From Chlorokybus atmophyticus (taxonomy: Eukaryota > Streptophyta > Chlorokybophyceae > Chlorokybales > Chlorokybaceae), in NCBI GenBank assembly GCA_009103225.1, contig RHPI01000249.1, positions 137,150 to 181,164 on the forward strand: a stretch of DNA of 44,015 bases, written 5' to 3'. Positions 1 to 8,947 of the stretch are shown one piece after another; positions within the stretch are counted from its first letter, which is position 1; every line of letters begins with the position of its first letter. The notes below the pieces were generated by a model, which had not been told where the DNA came from, searched no databases, and saw only the letters and a list, made by a program, of their open reading frames with translations. The position numbers were made by a program, and so were the translations under genes.

Positions 1-86
1 CCATCACCATGGGGCTGAGAAGCTTGAGGACGCAAAAGGCCGCCCTTAGAGTGCTCAAAACCACTCACATGCTATTCATGTTGCAG

Positions 87-224
87 GTCAACGCACATAT
101 CTGGGAGGTGGTGCCTGCAGAGCAGCGCCTTCAGTTGCTGACTCAACAAGTTGCGAGGCTCATGCAGTGTATCGACTTGGTTTTTGGCGGTGTGTCAGCC
201 CAAGAAGTGCGTTGGCAACTCTGA
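87..224 (+). CDS. Probable last exon of an unidentified gene (partial)
   Basis: A TTGCAG acceptor ends at base 86 and is followed by an open frame that reads VNAHIWEVVPAEQRL and stops after VRWQL at 222-224. The composition looks like a soluble helical C-terminus. The frame stays open upstream of the acceptor, so a single continuous exon reaching the window edge is also possible. I do not recognise the family, and the rest of the gene lies left of the window. Confidence 0.3.
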   Translation, partial: VNAHIWEVVPAEQRLQLLTQQVARLMQCIDLVFGGVSAQEVRWQL

Positions 225-1594
225 GTCGGCATTAATAGTTGTTCTCACATCATCCAACTGCTGAGCATAACTGCAACGAAGCGATGTGAACATGCCAGGA
301 ATGATCCATGCACTTGAGAAATATGCATTGGGACTCGTGAAGTCTAGTATCTTACTGCATTATCTGGTGCGTTGCAGATGGGTTTGCGAGCCGTGCGAGG
401 TAGAGATCGCAGAAAAGCCCTCGTCCCAAACGGAGGAGCTTTTGACCATCGTGTATAGATTGCGTCATTATGGCTGATATAGCGGCAGTTGCTAAAGGTA
501 TTAGGTCCTCTTAAGTCAGCATAAAAGCCAATTGTTGCAAGTGGGAAGGGAATTTTTCAATTCTGTGTTATGTGTGATGCTGAACTGAAACTGACAGGCA
601 TGGTGCAACCGCAGCAGACCAGTGGTAAGACTGGTAGAGACTCGCACAGCTGCTAACCCTGCTCTTGGAACTGCAAGTCATTGTCATAGCTGTGTCTCTG
701 TGCCGGCAGCTTACTGGCAATGTCGATGATTATGGTGTGCAACCTCATGAAATAGGTTCCGCAATCTGGTCTGACTGACCAGATGATTTGCCCTGGTTGT
801 GCCAATGTATGTAAGGGGTATGCTGTGATCTATGACAACAGCCCAACACTTCACCTACAATCAGCCACACGAAGTGCAATTGCTTACTTCACATTGTACA
901 TGCCATTGTGCTAGATATATTTACCCAATTGTGTGACCTAGCCGTACTAGTTGTACTGTGCAAGCATGATTTGCAAATGAGTATTGTAAAATGTTGCTCG
1001 TCATCCGCAAGGTATCACACTTAACAACCCCAGCTGATCAACTGTTCCTATTCGCTGAACCCTAACCCCAACTTCAACCCGAATCCCAACCCCAATCAAC
1101 TACCGCTGTGCACTGATAATAGACCAATTGTGACACTACCATGGTAGGTATAGGCTAATGCCAAGCACGGTTGCCCTGCTTACATTCATCCTTAAGCTCT
1201 GTTCATTTTCACATTATGAGGCCCTTGGGCCAAGCAATGTTGTTGTAGCGTTGTGGTCTAAGTAGCTGTCGTCGTGCATGCTGCCGCCCCTGCTGAAGGA
1301 CTCAGCCTGACCTCTCCATGTGCCTCTACTGCGCTCTGCAAGTTTTTGTTTTTGTTCCTTACTGCCTTGCCCGCCTCTGCATGCTGCCTCAATTGCAGGG
1401 TCCTAGTCTAGTATAAGGTCATGTCTTAGGCTAGGCTCGGTTGGTGTAAGCTCTGTCTTGGCCCCTACTTGATTGTGCTATTCTGCGTACTGCTACTGTG
1501 TTTGTTGCATGTCTTGTAACCATGTGGAAGTATGATGGCACTAGGTGAGTCACATGCTAGCTGAGCGCGCCTGACCTGGGCATGCGCCGCGAGG
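225..1594. other. Intergenic stretch, no convincing gene
   Basis: Short open frames exist (for example 286-477) but none carries a recognisable domain. A degenerate CCCTAA-like run (CCCTAACCCCAAC and variants) sits near 1056-1097. The right end runs into the Penelope element through a short (GT)n tract. I see no RNA gene here. Confidence 0.5.
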
Positions 1595-2105
1595 GTGTGT
1601 GTAACATATATGCAATGTTATGCATGTGACCCCATTGCATTGTGAACATGACATGCACACACACGCACACTTGCACACGCCAGCAAACAACTTCTTACAC
1701 CACCGGGCTACCTATACAAACTAGGTAGCTACTTTCGCTAAGCCCTTGCCCCGTTAGTCAACATGCATGCGTAGTTACCTGTACACAAGTAGAGTCCCCA
1801 CAGTTAGGCACCGGTGTGGCTGTAGTTGTGGCAGCAGCACAAAGCAGACGGACTCCCCCTCCCTCTGCTCTCTCGCTCTCTCTCCACCCGCCGCCCTGCT
1901 TCTCTCTTGGCAGTCTGCGCCCCTGCTGCTGTTGACGCTGCCAGGGTTGCAGTGTCAACGTCAGCAGTACGCAACTGCGTGCAAGGCTGTCGCGACTTGC
2001 CCGCATGGTCGTCAGTGGCTGAATGTCGCATGCTGTGCCAGTGCAGTCGGTTGTGGTTTGAGGCTGGCAGTTAGGTGCTGCGGTGGGGTTGGGTGGTGGG
2101 GTTGG
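1595..2105 (-). repeat. Pseudo-LTR, copy at the 3' end of the element
   Basis: This 511-bp copy matches 5351-5863 almost exactly. Differences seen: a 2-bp CA-repeat length change near 1650, T versus C in the CACTTGCAC/CACTCGCAC segment, and TA versus CT near 2071. It starts in (GT)4 followed by AACATATATGC and ends in GGGGTTGG. It contains a hairpin at 1707-1729 (stem GCTACCTA/TAGGTAGC, 7-nt loop) and a pyrimidine-rich block near 1851-1912. Confidence 0.92.
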
Positions 2106-2205
2106 AGCGATATTTGCTTCGTACAGGCAAGCTGCTTTACCACGCAGCTTGCTCCTCGCGCATGATGCCTGTTGGGCAGTGTGTCATTGCCGGTGCTGCA
2201 CGTCT

Positions 2206-5067
2206 TCAGCGCTGCGGGTGTTGCTTCACCTTCACCTTCTTGAAGACCATCATGTACAACAGCATTGGTGGTGTGCAATAGACGCTCCGCCCCTTGCTGC
2301 GCAGCAGCGTGTGCCTGAGGGTAGTGAGCAGCTTGTTCAAGGGGTGTCCATCACGCTGCATGGCGTGAATCAAATCTGTCATGGCTGTCAGGAAGTGTGT
2401 TCTGTAGGTACACACGCGGGTGAAGCGCGCATACTGCGAGCTGATGACACCCAGCTGCACTGTGCGCGGGGTGTTTGCGGTTGGCAACGGGGCTCGGTGG
2501 TGCGGTATCGTGCTGTAGGCTGGCAAGTCCCGTTTACTGTACAGTTTGGTACAAATGCCGTCCTTTGTTTGAAACACCTCCAAGTCCAGAAACGGCACTT
2601 TCGTACCCACAGCTGTTTGTGTCACGGTGAGGCTGTCCCGTGGGTACAAGCCTCCTCCGGGTACGTGCGGTTCCATGTAGAGCAGCCGCTCAAAGTCTGG
2701 GACTCCCACGACGAAAAGGTCATCAATGTAGCGCAAGATGCCGGTGGCGCATCGCTGCAACAGTTGCACATGGCCCTGTTGTCGCAGGTGTTCCATAAAA
2801 TCCAACTCATATGTCAGCAAGTCACCATTGGCTAAGTGCACCCCCGCACTGTTGCCCATGGGGATGCCCACTCGCTGCTTGTACAACTCATCACTCGCCG
2901 TGCGTATATACAAGTTGTCCAACAGAAATGCCAGCACGTTGTGCATCGACTCCGCAGTGAATGTTCTCCAGGTGCCTTTCTCGTCCGTCCGGAACTGTGC
3001 TGCTGCTGTCCACCGGTGCTGTAGCGATCTTTCGGGGTTCACGGTCAGGTGCGAGTGTGTGGCACGGGTACGCTGGTGCTGCATGCGAAATGTGGCATTG
3101 ACTAAGCGGCGCATGCGCTCGAGCAGATCTGTGTGCTGTATGTGTGTATAGAGGGTGGAGAAGTCAAAAGTCCGCAGCAACAAAGGCTGGCGCTTGTCTT
3201 GCATTGTGCGTGTGGTGTTAAATGCGGCTTGCAATCTGCCAAAAGCTCCGGAATCCTTCATAATCCAGCTGTGGTGTACTGTTGATAGCCCCACTACTTC
3301 CTCCCACAGTTGATGCCAAATGGGTGTCATGCATTGATAGCCTCTGCTCAGCCACAAACTGGCATCCGCCAGTGAACTGTCACGCGCCGCCGCGATGAAG
3401 CGTGGTTGAGGTGGAGTCATGTGTAGTTTGAACAACAAGTACAAGTGCGGCAGCTTGGGCTGTTGGTGTAATTTCGCAGTATAGTAGTCATGCAGTTGAT
3501 TCCATTGTGCATGCCGTTGCAGCACTGCCTGGGCCTGTGCATCTTCACGTTCATATGTCTCCGTCAACAAATCTTGCGTCAAGCACAGCCAGTAATGCTT
3601 CCTGCATACTGCTACCAGAGTCCCAGTGCACTTGTCCACTTCTGTAATGATAAAGTCCCGATGCAGCAACTGCAAAGCTGCAGCATCCCACGGCGCCATA
3701 GTATCCATTGCGTGGTTTACATTTTGTCCCTGGTACTCAGGCATGGCAGTTTTGGCATCCGCACGTTGGCGTACCAGCGACAGCAACGTTGTCACCCACT
3801 GTTGCAAGACAAAAGGCAGGCCCCACTTGTCCTCTGGTTCGCTTGCAAAACGCGACACAGCAGATGTGATTGCTGGCAAACACACAGCGACGTCAGCCGG
3901 CACCTGGCTCCGGAACTTGGCCCCACGCTGCAGTATCCCGCGCAGCACGGTGGAGCATGTCACGCGGTCGTAGTCACAGCTGACTACATGGTTCAGGTCT
4001 GCATGCAGCTGGCCTCTCCACTGCGGTTGTTGACACACGCACAGCGTTGCCGACATGACCTGCACTTGCTGCAGGGCGGTCGATGCCAGGAGGTCTCTTG
4101 TGCGATTGCAGAGCATTCTTCCCACCGATTGACTACAACGCCACACCACCAGTGGCTGGCCCAGGCGTGCTTGCAGGTGTGCGGGCAGCGTTGCCAGCAG
4201 CAAGGGGTGTGATAGTAGCTTTTGCAGTTGCAGTTCATCAGCTGCGCCATTGGCAAATGGGCATGCTATCAGCAGCCTTGCACTGCGGGTTTGCGGTAAT
4301 GCAGTTGGGTAGTTGGCAAGCAGACGCTGCAGGGTTTCTGTGAGTGTAGCAGCATGACTGGGTAGCACGCGCAGGTCCTGCGGCGCTGTATGCAGTAGCA
4401 CATTCAACATCTTGCACAAGTTCAGCTGCTTGAACTTCAGCAGATTGGCAAGGGTCAGGCGCTGTTGTTGTACTCGCTCAGCCAGTCTTTGGATGCGCCT
4501 AAAGAAGTCTCTGTAGCCAAAAATTCTGCCTGGTTGTTCATGCGGTCGTGGTTGTGGTTGCCTCCTCAACTGCTGGCGTCTCCAGTGTGGTAGTCTCGCA
4601 CTTTTGTAGGGGCCATGTTCCACATTGTATCCGCGTGGTACATGTGTACGCAAACGCTGCGTCCACAACCACTCTTTCTGTGCAGCCCGGTGGTGCCAAG
4701 CATCATTGGTTTCATTGGGCAAGGGAGGTATGTACTCTATTGGTGACACTCCCCACGACTGCACGGGTATCTTGCACATGGTTTGTTCCAGCACAGTAGC
4801 AGTCGGACGATGTGCAGCTTCCGAATGCCCTTGATACCGCTCAAATGCCGAATTCACTGTCATGCTCACGTAACACTTCTTCGCGCCAGTCAGCAGATAT
4901 ATCACATAAATGACATGGTTGTCCTCGGTCGGTGACAGGCACCAGGGCGTGTGCAAAATGTGCAGCACTCGCTTGCGTAATCTTCTCAACACTGGCAGCT
5001 GCCAATGCCAATGCACGTCCAACACTCGCGCTTTGATGCTCTGCCAATCCCTTGCCGGTGATGCCAT
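2206..5067 (-). CDS. GIY-YIG endonuclease-reverse transcriptase polyprotein (Penelope-like)
   Basis: The 953-aa ORF is uninterrupted from an ATG at 5067. Residues about 50-150 form a GIY-YIG-like nuclease: VIYVIYLLTG, then CYVSMT in the YIG position, the helix arginine in ERYQGH, a candidate catalytic Glu in QKEWLW, and GYN. There is no Cys pair ahead of it. A helical linker follows. The reverse transcriptase spans about 535-930: HLYLLFKLHM and PRFIAA, palm motif A with Asp in LRTFDFSTLYTHI (D about 635), motif B GIPMGNSAGVHLANGD (about 734), catalytic YIDD (780-783), and VPFLDLEV (about 824). No stop or frameshift interrupts it, so the element could be competent. By analogy it nicks the target and reverse-transcribes its own RNA there. 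Confidence 0.9.
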   Translation of the reverse strand: MASPARDWQSIKARVLDVHWHWQLPVLRRLRKRVLHILHTPWCLSPTEDNHVIYVIYLLTGAKKCYVSMTVNSAFERYQGHSEAAHRPTATVLEQTMCKIPVQSWGVSPIEYIPPLPNETNDAWHHRAAQKEWLWTQRLRTHVPRGYNVEHGPYKSARLPHWRRQQLRRQPQPRPHEQPGRIFGYRDFFRRIQRLAERVQQQRLTLANLLKFKQLNLCKMLNVLLHTAPQDLRVLPSHAATLTETLQRLLANYPTALPQTRSARLLIACPFANGAADELQLQKLLSHPLLLATLPAHLQARLGQPLVVWRCSQSVGRMLCNRTRDLLASTALQQVQVMSATLCVCQQPQWRGQLHADLNHVVSCDYDRVTCSTVLRGILQRGAKFRSQVPADVAVCLPAITSAVSRFASEPEDKWGLPFVLQQWVTTLLSLVRQRADAKTAMPEYQGQNVNHAMDTMAPWDAAALQLLHRDFIITEVDKCTGTLVAVCRKHYWLCLTQDLLTETYEREDAQAQAVLQRHAQWNQLHDYYTAKLHQQPKLPHLYLLFKLHMTPPQPRFIAAARDSSLADASLWLSRGYQCMTPIWHQLWEEVVGLSTVHHSWIMKDSGAFGRLQAAFNTTRTMQDKRQPLLLRTFDFSTLYTHIQHTDLLERMRRLVNATFRMQHQRTRATHSHLTVNPERSLQHRWTAAAQFRTDEKGTWRTFTAESMHNVLAFLLDNLYIRTASDELYKQRVGIPMGNSAGVHLANGDLLTYELDFMEHLRQQGHVQLLQRCATGILRYIDDLFVVGVPDFERLLYMEPHVPGGGLYPRDSLTVTQTAVGTKVPFLDLEVFQTKDGICTKLYSKRDLPAYSTIPHHRAPLPTANTPRTVQLGVISSQYARFTRVCTYRTHFLTAMTDLIHAMQRDGHPLNKLLTTLRHTLLRSKGRSVYCTPPMLLYMMVFKKVKVKQHPQR

Positions 5068-5350
5068 GGCGCTGTTCCCTTCGCAGCACTGCTATGTATG
5101 ATCAAACGGGGTGGGCACTATTTCTAGCTAACAACACAGCAGCTGTCTAGATTAGTTCAACATGCAGAGTGCTCCCGGCCAAGCACTCACAACATACAGA
5201 GCGCATGCCACTCATGACATTCAGGACATCACAACGCATATGTGGCATGCACGAACCCATGCCGAAGCATAGGGTAGCCAGCCGCTTACCCAAAATGGCG
5301 CAAGCGCGCTGGCCTCTGGCTTGGGACGGTCGGACTGACCAACCAGGGCA

Positions 5351-5863
5351 GTGTGTGTAACATATATGCAATGTTATGCATGTGACCCCATTGCATTGTG
5401 AACATGACATGCACACACACACGCACACTCGCACACGCCAGCAAACAACTTCTTACACCACCGGGCTACCTATACAAACTAGGTAGCTACTTTCGCTAAG
5501 CCCTTGCCCCGTTAGTCAACATGCATGCGTAGTTACCTGTACACAAGTAGAGTCCCCACAGTTAGGCACCGGTGTGGCTGTAGTTGTGGCAGCAGCACAA
5601 AGCAGACGGACTCCCCCTCCCTCTGCTCTCTCGCTCTCTCTCCACCCGCCGCCCTGCTTCTCTCTTGGCAGTCTGCGCCCCTGCTGCTGTTGACGCTGCC
5701 AGGGTTGCAGTGTCAACGTCAGCAGTACGCAACTGCGTGCAAGGCTGTCGCGACTTGCCCGCATGGTCGTCAGTGGCTGAATGTCGCATGCTGTGCCAGT
5801 GCAGTCGGTTGTGGTTTGAGGCTGGCAGTCTGGTGCTGCGGTGGGGTTGGGTGGTGGGGTTGG
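5351..5863 (-). repeat. Pseudo-LTR, copy at the 5' end of the element
   Basis: This 513-bp copy pairs with 1595-2105 and lies upstream of the ORF on the - strand, so it probably carries the promoter. Similarity stops on the left at the GTGTGTGTAAC start and on the right where GGGGTTGG diverges (GTGATT here, AGCGAT in the other copy). The same GCTACCTA/TAGGTAGC hairpin lies at 5465-5487. Several short frames inside it appear in both copies only because the DNA is duplicated. Confidence 0.92.
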
Positions 5864-6274
5864 GTGATTGTACACCGTGACTGCCTCATCTCGACCTTAG
5901 TTCATATGCTTGGTTGCTTGCTACGTTGCCCTAGATAGAAGCACACCCACTTCTTAGAGCTCGAGTGTGCTTCGCGTAGCTCTTCCACCCCCGTTGCTGC
6001 TTGAGGGTCTGGATTGGTTGTTGAATTAAACATAGAGTCCGTCTTTCTAAAGCTCCTTGGCCCCCACCTACTCTAGTTGCTTGCTTGCGTGTGTTTATGC
6101 TTGTGTAGATGCTTGTGCCATGTGTTTGCACACCCCTCGTTATCGGAGTGTGCTTCGCGCAACTCTGCAGTAAGTTATGTGCGTGCGTTGTCAGTGCTGC
6201 CATCTGTTACTATCATTTGGGCTAAGCATGACCAGAATTATACCTTGCACTCTCACTCTCAACACTTGTATTTG

Positions 6275-6722
6275 CCACCATTGCATGTGTACAACATACA
6301 ATGCAATTATTCGCGGCATGCACGATTTGCACAATAAGCATGCAACCACCATCACCATCACCAAGCATTTACAATAGCCGCCGGAGTATCTACCTAGTCC
6401 CTACATCCTTACATGCATGACATATGCCAGGCATGCAATTGAACCACCAAGCATTTACAATCACCACCGGGGTATCTACCTAGTCCCTACCTCGCTACCT
6501 TCACTACCACCCTCAACCCCGTTAAGCATACATGCATGTACGTGTCAATGTAATTACCTGCACAGCATTGGCGGTTTTCAGCTTCGCCGCAGTAGCAGCA
6601 CGGAAATAGCAGCAACACGCAGTGCAGCACTCTGACTCCCTCCCTCCCCTCCTCCCTTCTTCCCTCACGGCCCTTTCTCTCTCTCCTCCGCTCTCTCCTC
6701 TGTGTTCCAAAACGTGAGGGCT
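6275..6722 (-). repeat. Diverged relative of the pseudo-LTR
   Basis: Collinear patches match the pseudo-LTR in the same orientation: CCATTGCATGTG plus ACAATGCA near 6277-6304, TTACAATCACCACCGGGG near 6455, AACCCCGTTA and ACATGCATG near 6517-6540, AATTACCTGCAC near 6552, AGCAGCAC near 6592, and a pyrimidine block starting ACTCCCTCCCTCC near 6630. No ORF accompanies it, so it may be a solo or decayed terminal repeat of a sister family. Alignment was by eye. Confidence 0.45.
6361..6490. repeat. Local 44-bp duplication
   Basis: The segment starting CCAAGCATTTACAAT at 6361-6404 recurs at 6447-6490 with about four mismatches; both end TCTACCTAGTCCCTAC. The spacing is 86 bp. It lies within the diverged pseudo-LTR-like stretch. 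Confidence 0.75.
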
Positions 6723-6761
6723 CTGTTGTAGGCATGTTTGTACATCATGTCATGGCATCTT

Positions 6762-8809
6762 TCAACTCAAGGCAGCAACCGCAGTCACAATGTCAAACAG
6801 GAGCTCCTTGTCCAAACACTCAACCATCCGATGCACCAGCTCGTGGAAATGCCGCACAACGTGTGCGGTTGCGTGCGCTTGCAGCCGTGTGTACTTCAAA
6901 TCTTTGGCCAACTGGAGCATAGGCAAAACGACATCGGGGGTGGTGTGCGTGCTCTCACATAATCTGCGAACCAACAAGTCCTCGCATGTGTCCCCGAGAT
7001 GCAGCAGCATTGCCAGTCGGGCGTAATTCAGCAGCTCAACGGCTGCAACAGTTGTGATGTGGGGAGGGATACCGTCTGTGGCCAAATACTGCAGAACATA
7101 TTCGAACACCTGACACGAAACCTGTTCCTGAATTATGATCACGCCTTCAACGGCGTGCTTTAGCAGCGCAGCAAAATACTCGCTCCTTTGCACAAGGATG
7201 CAGCGCACTGCCTGCATCTGCATTGAAGAGATGTTACAGCAAGGCAAGAGTGTTTTGCAACAAAGGATGTGTTAACTGTGCTTACAGTGAAGCCGTGGAC
7301 ATTAAAAGTGGCCACGCCCTGGTTCGCCTCAGCAATCGCTGGCACGGCAAGCATGTCCTTGACAAAAGTGGATTTCAGGCGCAAGCACGACTGCGGTAGG
7401 CTGATGCATCTTATGCAATGTCCGTCCGTGGCGTACACGACACCGCGCCGCACATCCAATGCGAGCTTCTGTAAGTCCATAAACCTTGCTGCCAACAGTG
7501 TTCAGTTGTAAGTCACAACAAGTTCTCACATGCACACACGTGCACACAGACGCGCACATGCACTCATGCAAGCGCGCTCACATGTGCACGTGTGCTCACG
7601 CTGTTCGCAAATCGTGCGCGCACAAGTATACTACACATACATGCTGCTCTGTTTTGACAGGAGGTCGAGCACCCCAATGCTACAACGGCAGAGCGCGTAC
7701 ATGCAAAATAAAGCATAAAGCAGTAGTAACAATGTCATTTGCAGATACCCAAACAGGTGACGTTTGTGGTTACCTGCCAAACCAACGCCGTCAACATGCG
7801 CCGGGTCCTCTTCACCATCATCATCTGGGTGCATAAACTCCTTGCCTCTGTTCCAAGCGCCCGCAACTCGCAAGACCTCATTGCCGTTGGGTGAGCCGTG
7901 GTACACAGAAATGTCACCGTGTGACATAAGCAGGGAGCAGTCCGGTAGGACAACAATGCTTTGTACGTAATAGTCCTTTTTGCGGAACGTGTGGTACCTT
8001 GATAACACGTGGTTCGTGTGCTGGACGTCTTCACCTGCTGACACATGCATCGGGGAGAGCCTCCAGACTCTGTCGTAGGCGTTGTGTGCATGGCTGTTAA
8101 AGTTGTCAGCGCCGCCTATGTACAACACTCCCGTGGGCGAGCACGCGAGTGCGCAGGGCTCGTAACAGCTGCCCCTTTGGTTGTTTGCATCTGCCTGTGG
8201 CGGCTTATCAATGCTGGCAACCTTGTGCGTGTCCAGATCCACGTGCCAGATGCCACATCTTTCGCCATACTCTCCATGGCCAATGAGAAGGCTGTTGTCT
8301 GCGTGGTCGCACGTCAGCGTGTTGATGATGTTGTTGAAACTATGGTCAACCTCTTCATCATCGCTGTCGATATCTTTAGAATGATCCATCTCTCTAAAGT
8401 GACCCCTCCCGTTGAAGGAGCTCACATGGCCTGAGGGCGCTATACGCCTGACCATGAATTCGCCTTGGTTGACATATACACAGCCGCGAGCATCGACTGC
8501 GAGCGCGCTCGGGTTGCTGAACTCAATGCGAGTGTTGGCAGGGTGGCCATCGCTGTGGCCTTCGTGCGTGCTCCCCGCAAAGGTTGTGACGCTGCCCGTG
8601 TTTAAGCATAGCTTGCGCACGCGGTGGTTCCCTCTGTCTGCGATATACAAACAACCTGCCTCAGGGCTTACAGCCAACCCAGCAGGGTGGTTGAAACGCG
8701 CCTCTGGCGCCGAACAGCTGGCAATGAAACCCTCCGCTTCTCCCCCCGCTATTGTCCATACCGTCCATGGCGCTCGCTTCCGCCCAAGGTCCGCACCGAA
8801 CGAAAACAT
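6762..8809 (-). CDS. NHL-repeat propeller / BTB-POZ domain protein
   Basis: Three exons on the - strand: 8809-7774, 7488-7286, 7217-6762, all GT-AG, closing to 564 aa. The N-terminal ~350 residues hold NHL-type blades: FNHPAGLAVS with LYIADRGNHRVRKL, then FSNPSALAVDARGCVYV, YEPCALACSPTGVLYIGG and LQKLALDVRRGVVYATDG. The BTB domain follows from about residue 375: ATFNVHGFTMQAV, CILVQRSEYFAALLKH, FEYVLQYLATDGIP. A helical BACK-like tail ends in VAALS. Many BTB proteins are CUL3 substrate adaptors, so the propeller would be the substrate-binding part (inference). The start at 8809 is the first ATG of the frame. A CCACAG acceptor just upstream leaves room for a 5' exon. Confidence 0.75.
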
Positions 8810-8939
8810 TTCCTGTGGACATATGTTGATGAAGATGGTCTCTGGCCTCAGCAAGCTAATATGGACTTGCTAGCGGCTCATGTGGAAAACAACTCTGCAC
8901 TACTAAGCGCAACCTTTAGCTGACCTCTTGGTTTGAGGA

Positions 8940-8947
8940 TGACGTCA
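8940..8947. promoter_or_regulatory. TGACGTCA palindrome upstream of the NHL-BTB gene
   Basis: A perfect CRE/bZIP-type octamer lies 131 bp upstream of the proposed start codon at 8809. The same octamer occurs between the VIT and PRP28 genes. The site is seen in the sequence; its use is inferred. Confidence 0.35.

Larger units (their letters stand above)
1595..5863 (-). mobile_element. Penelope-like retroelement, N-terminal GIY-YIG type, with pseudo-LTRs
   Basis: On the - strand the order is: upstream direct repeat (5863-5351), about 283 bp of leader, a 953-codon ORF (5067-2206), about 100 bp of trailer, and the second direct repeat (2105-1595). The repeats differ by three substitutions and one 2-bp CA indel. 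Direct pseudo-LTRs are a known feature of Penelope-like elements. The GIY-YIG nuclease lies before the reverse transcriptase, the permuted order known from the Naiad/Chlamys clade; in canonical Penelope elements it follows the RT. I see no clear target-site duplication. The outer left end lies in (GT)n. Confidence 0.88.

Noticed and set aside
1056-1097. Telomere-like CCCTAA run next to a Penelope element
   Set aside because: Only one good unit is present and the rest is degenerate CCCCAA/CCGAAT sequence in an interior locus; too weak to call a telomeric tract.
2083-2835. 250-codon + strand frame over the retroelement 3' end
   Set aside because: It is the antisense of the RT domain and the pseudo-LTR, with no domain of its own.
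5700-5830. Hammerhead ribozyme in the pseudo-LTR
   Set aside because: A CTGACGA word occurs on the - strand (5773-5767), but no GAAA partner with a closing stem follows at the right distance, and the GAAA near 5489 lacks a proper CTGANGA partner. A covariance-model search would decide.
5516-5938. Open frames inside the direct repeat, present twice in the window
   Set aside because: They are duplicated only because the pseudo-LTR is duplicated. They overlap on both strands and show no domain.
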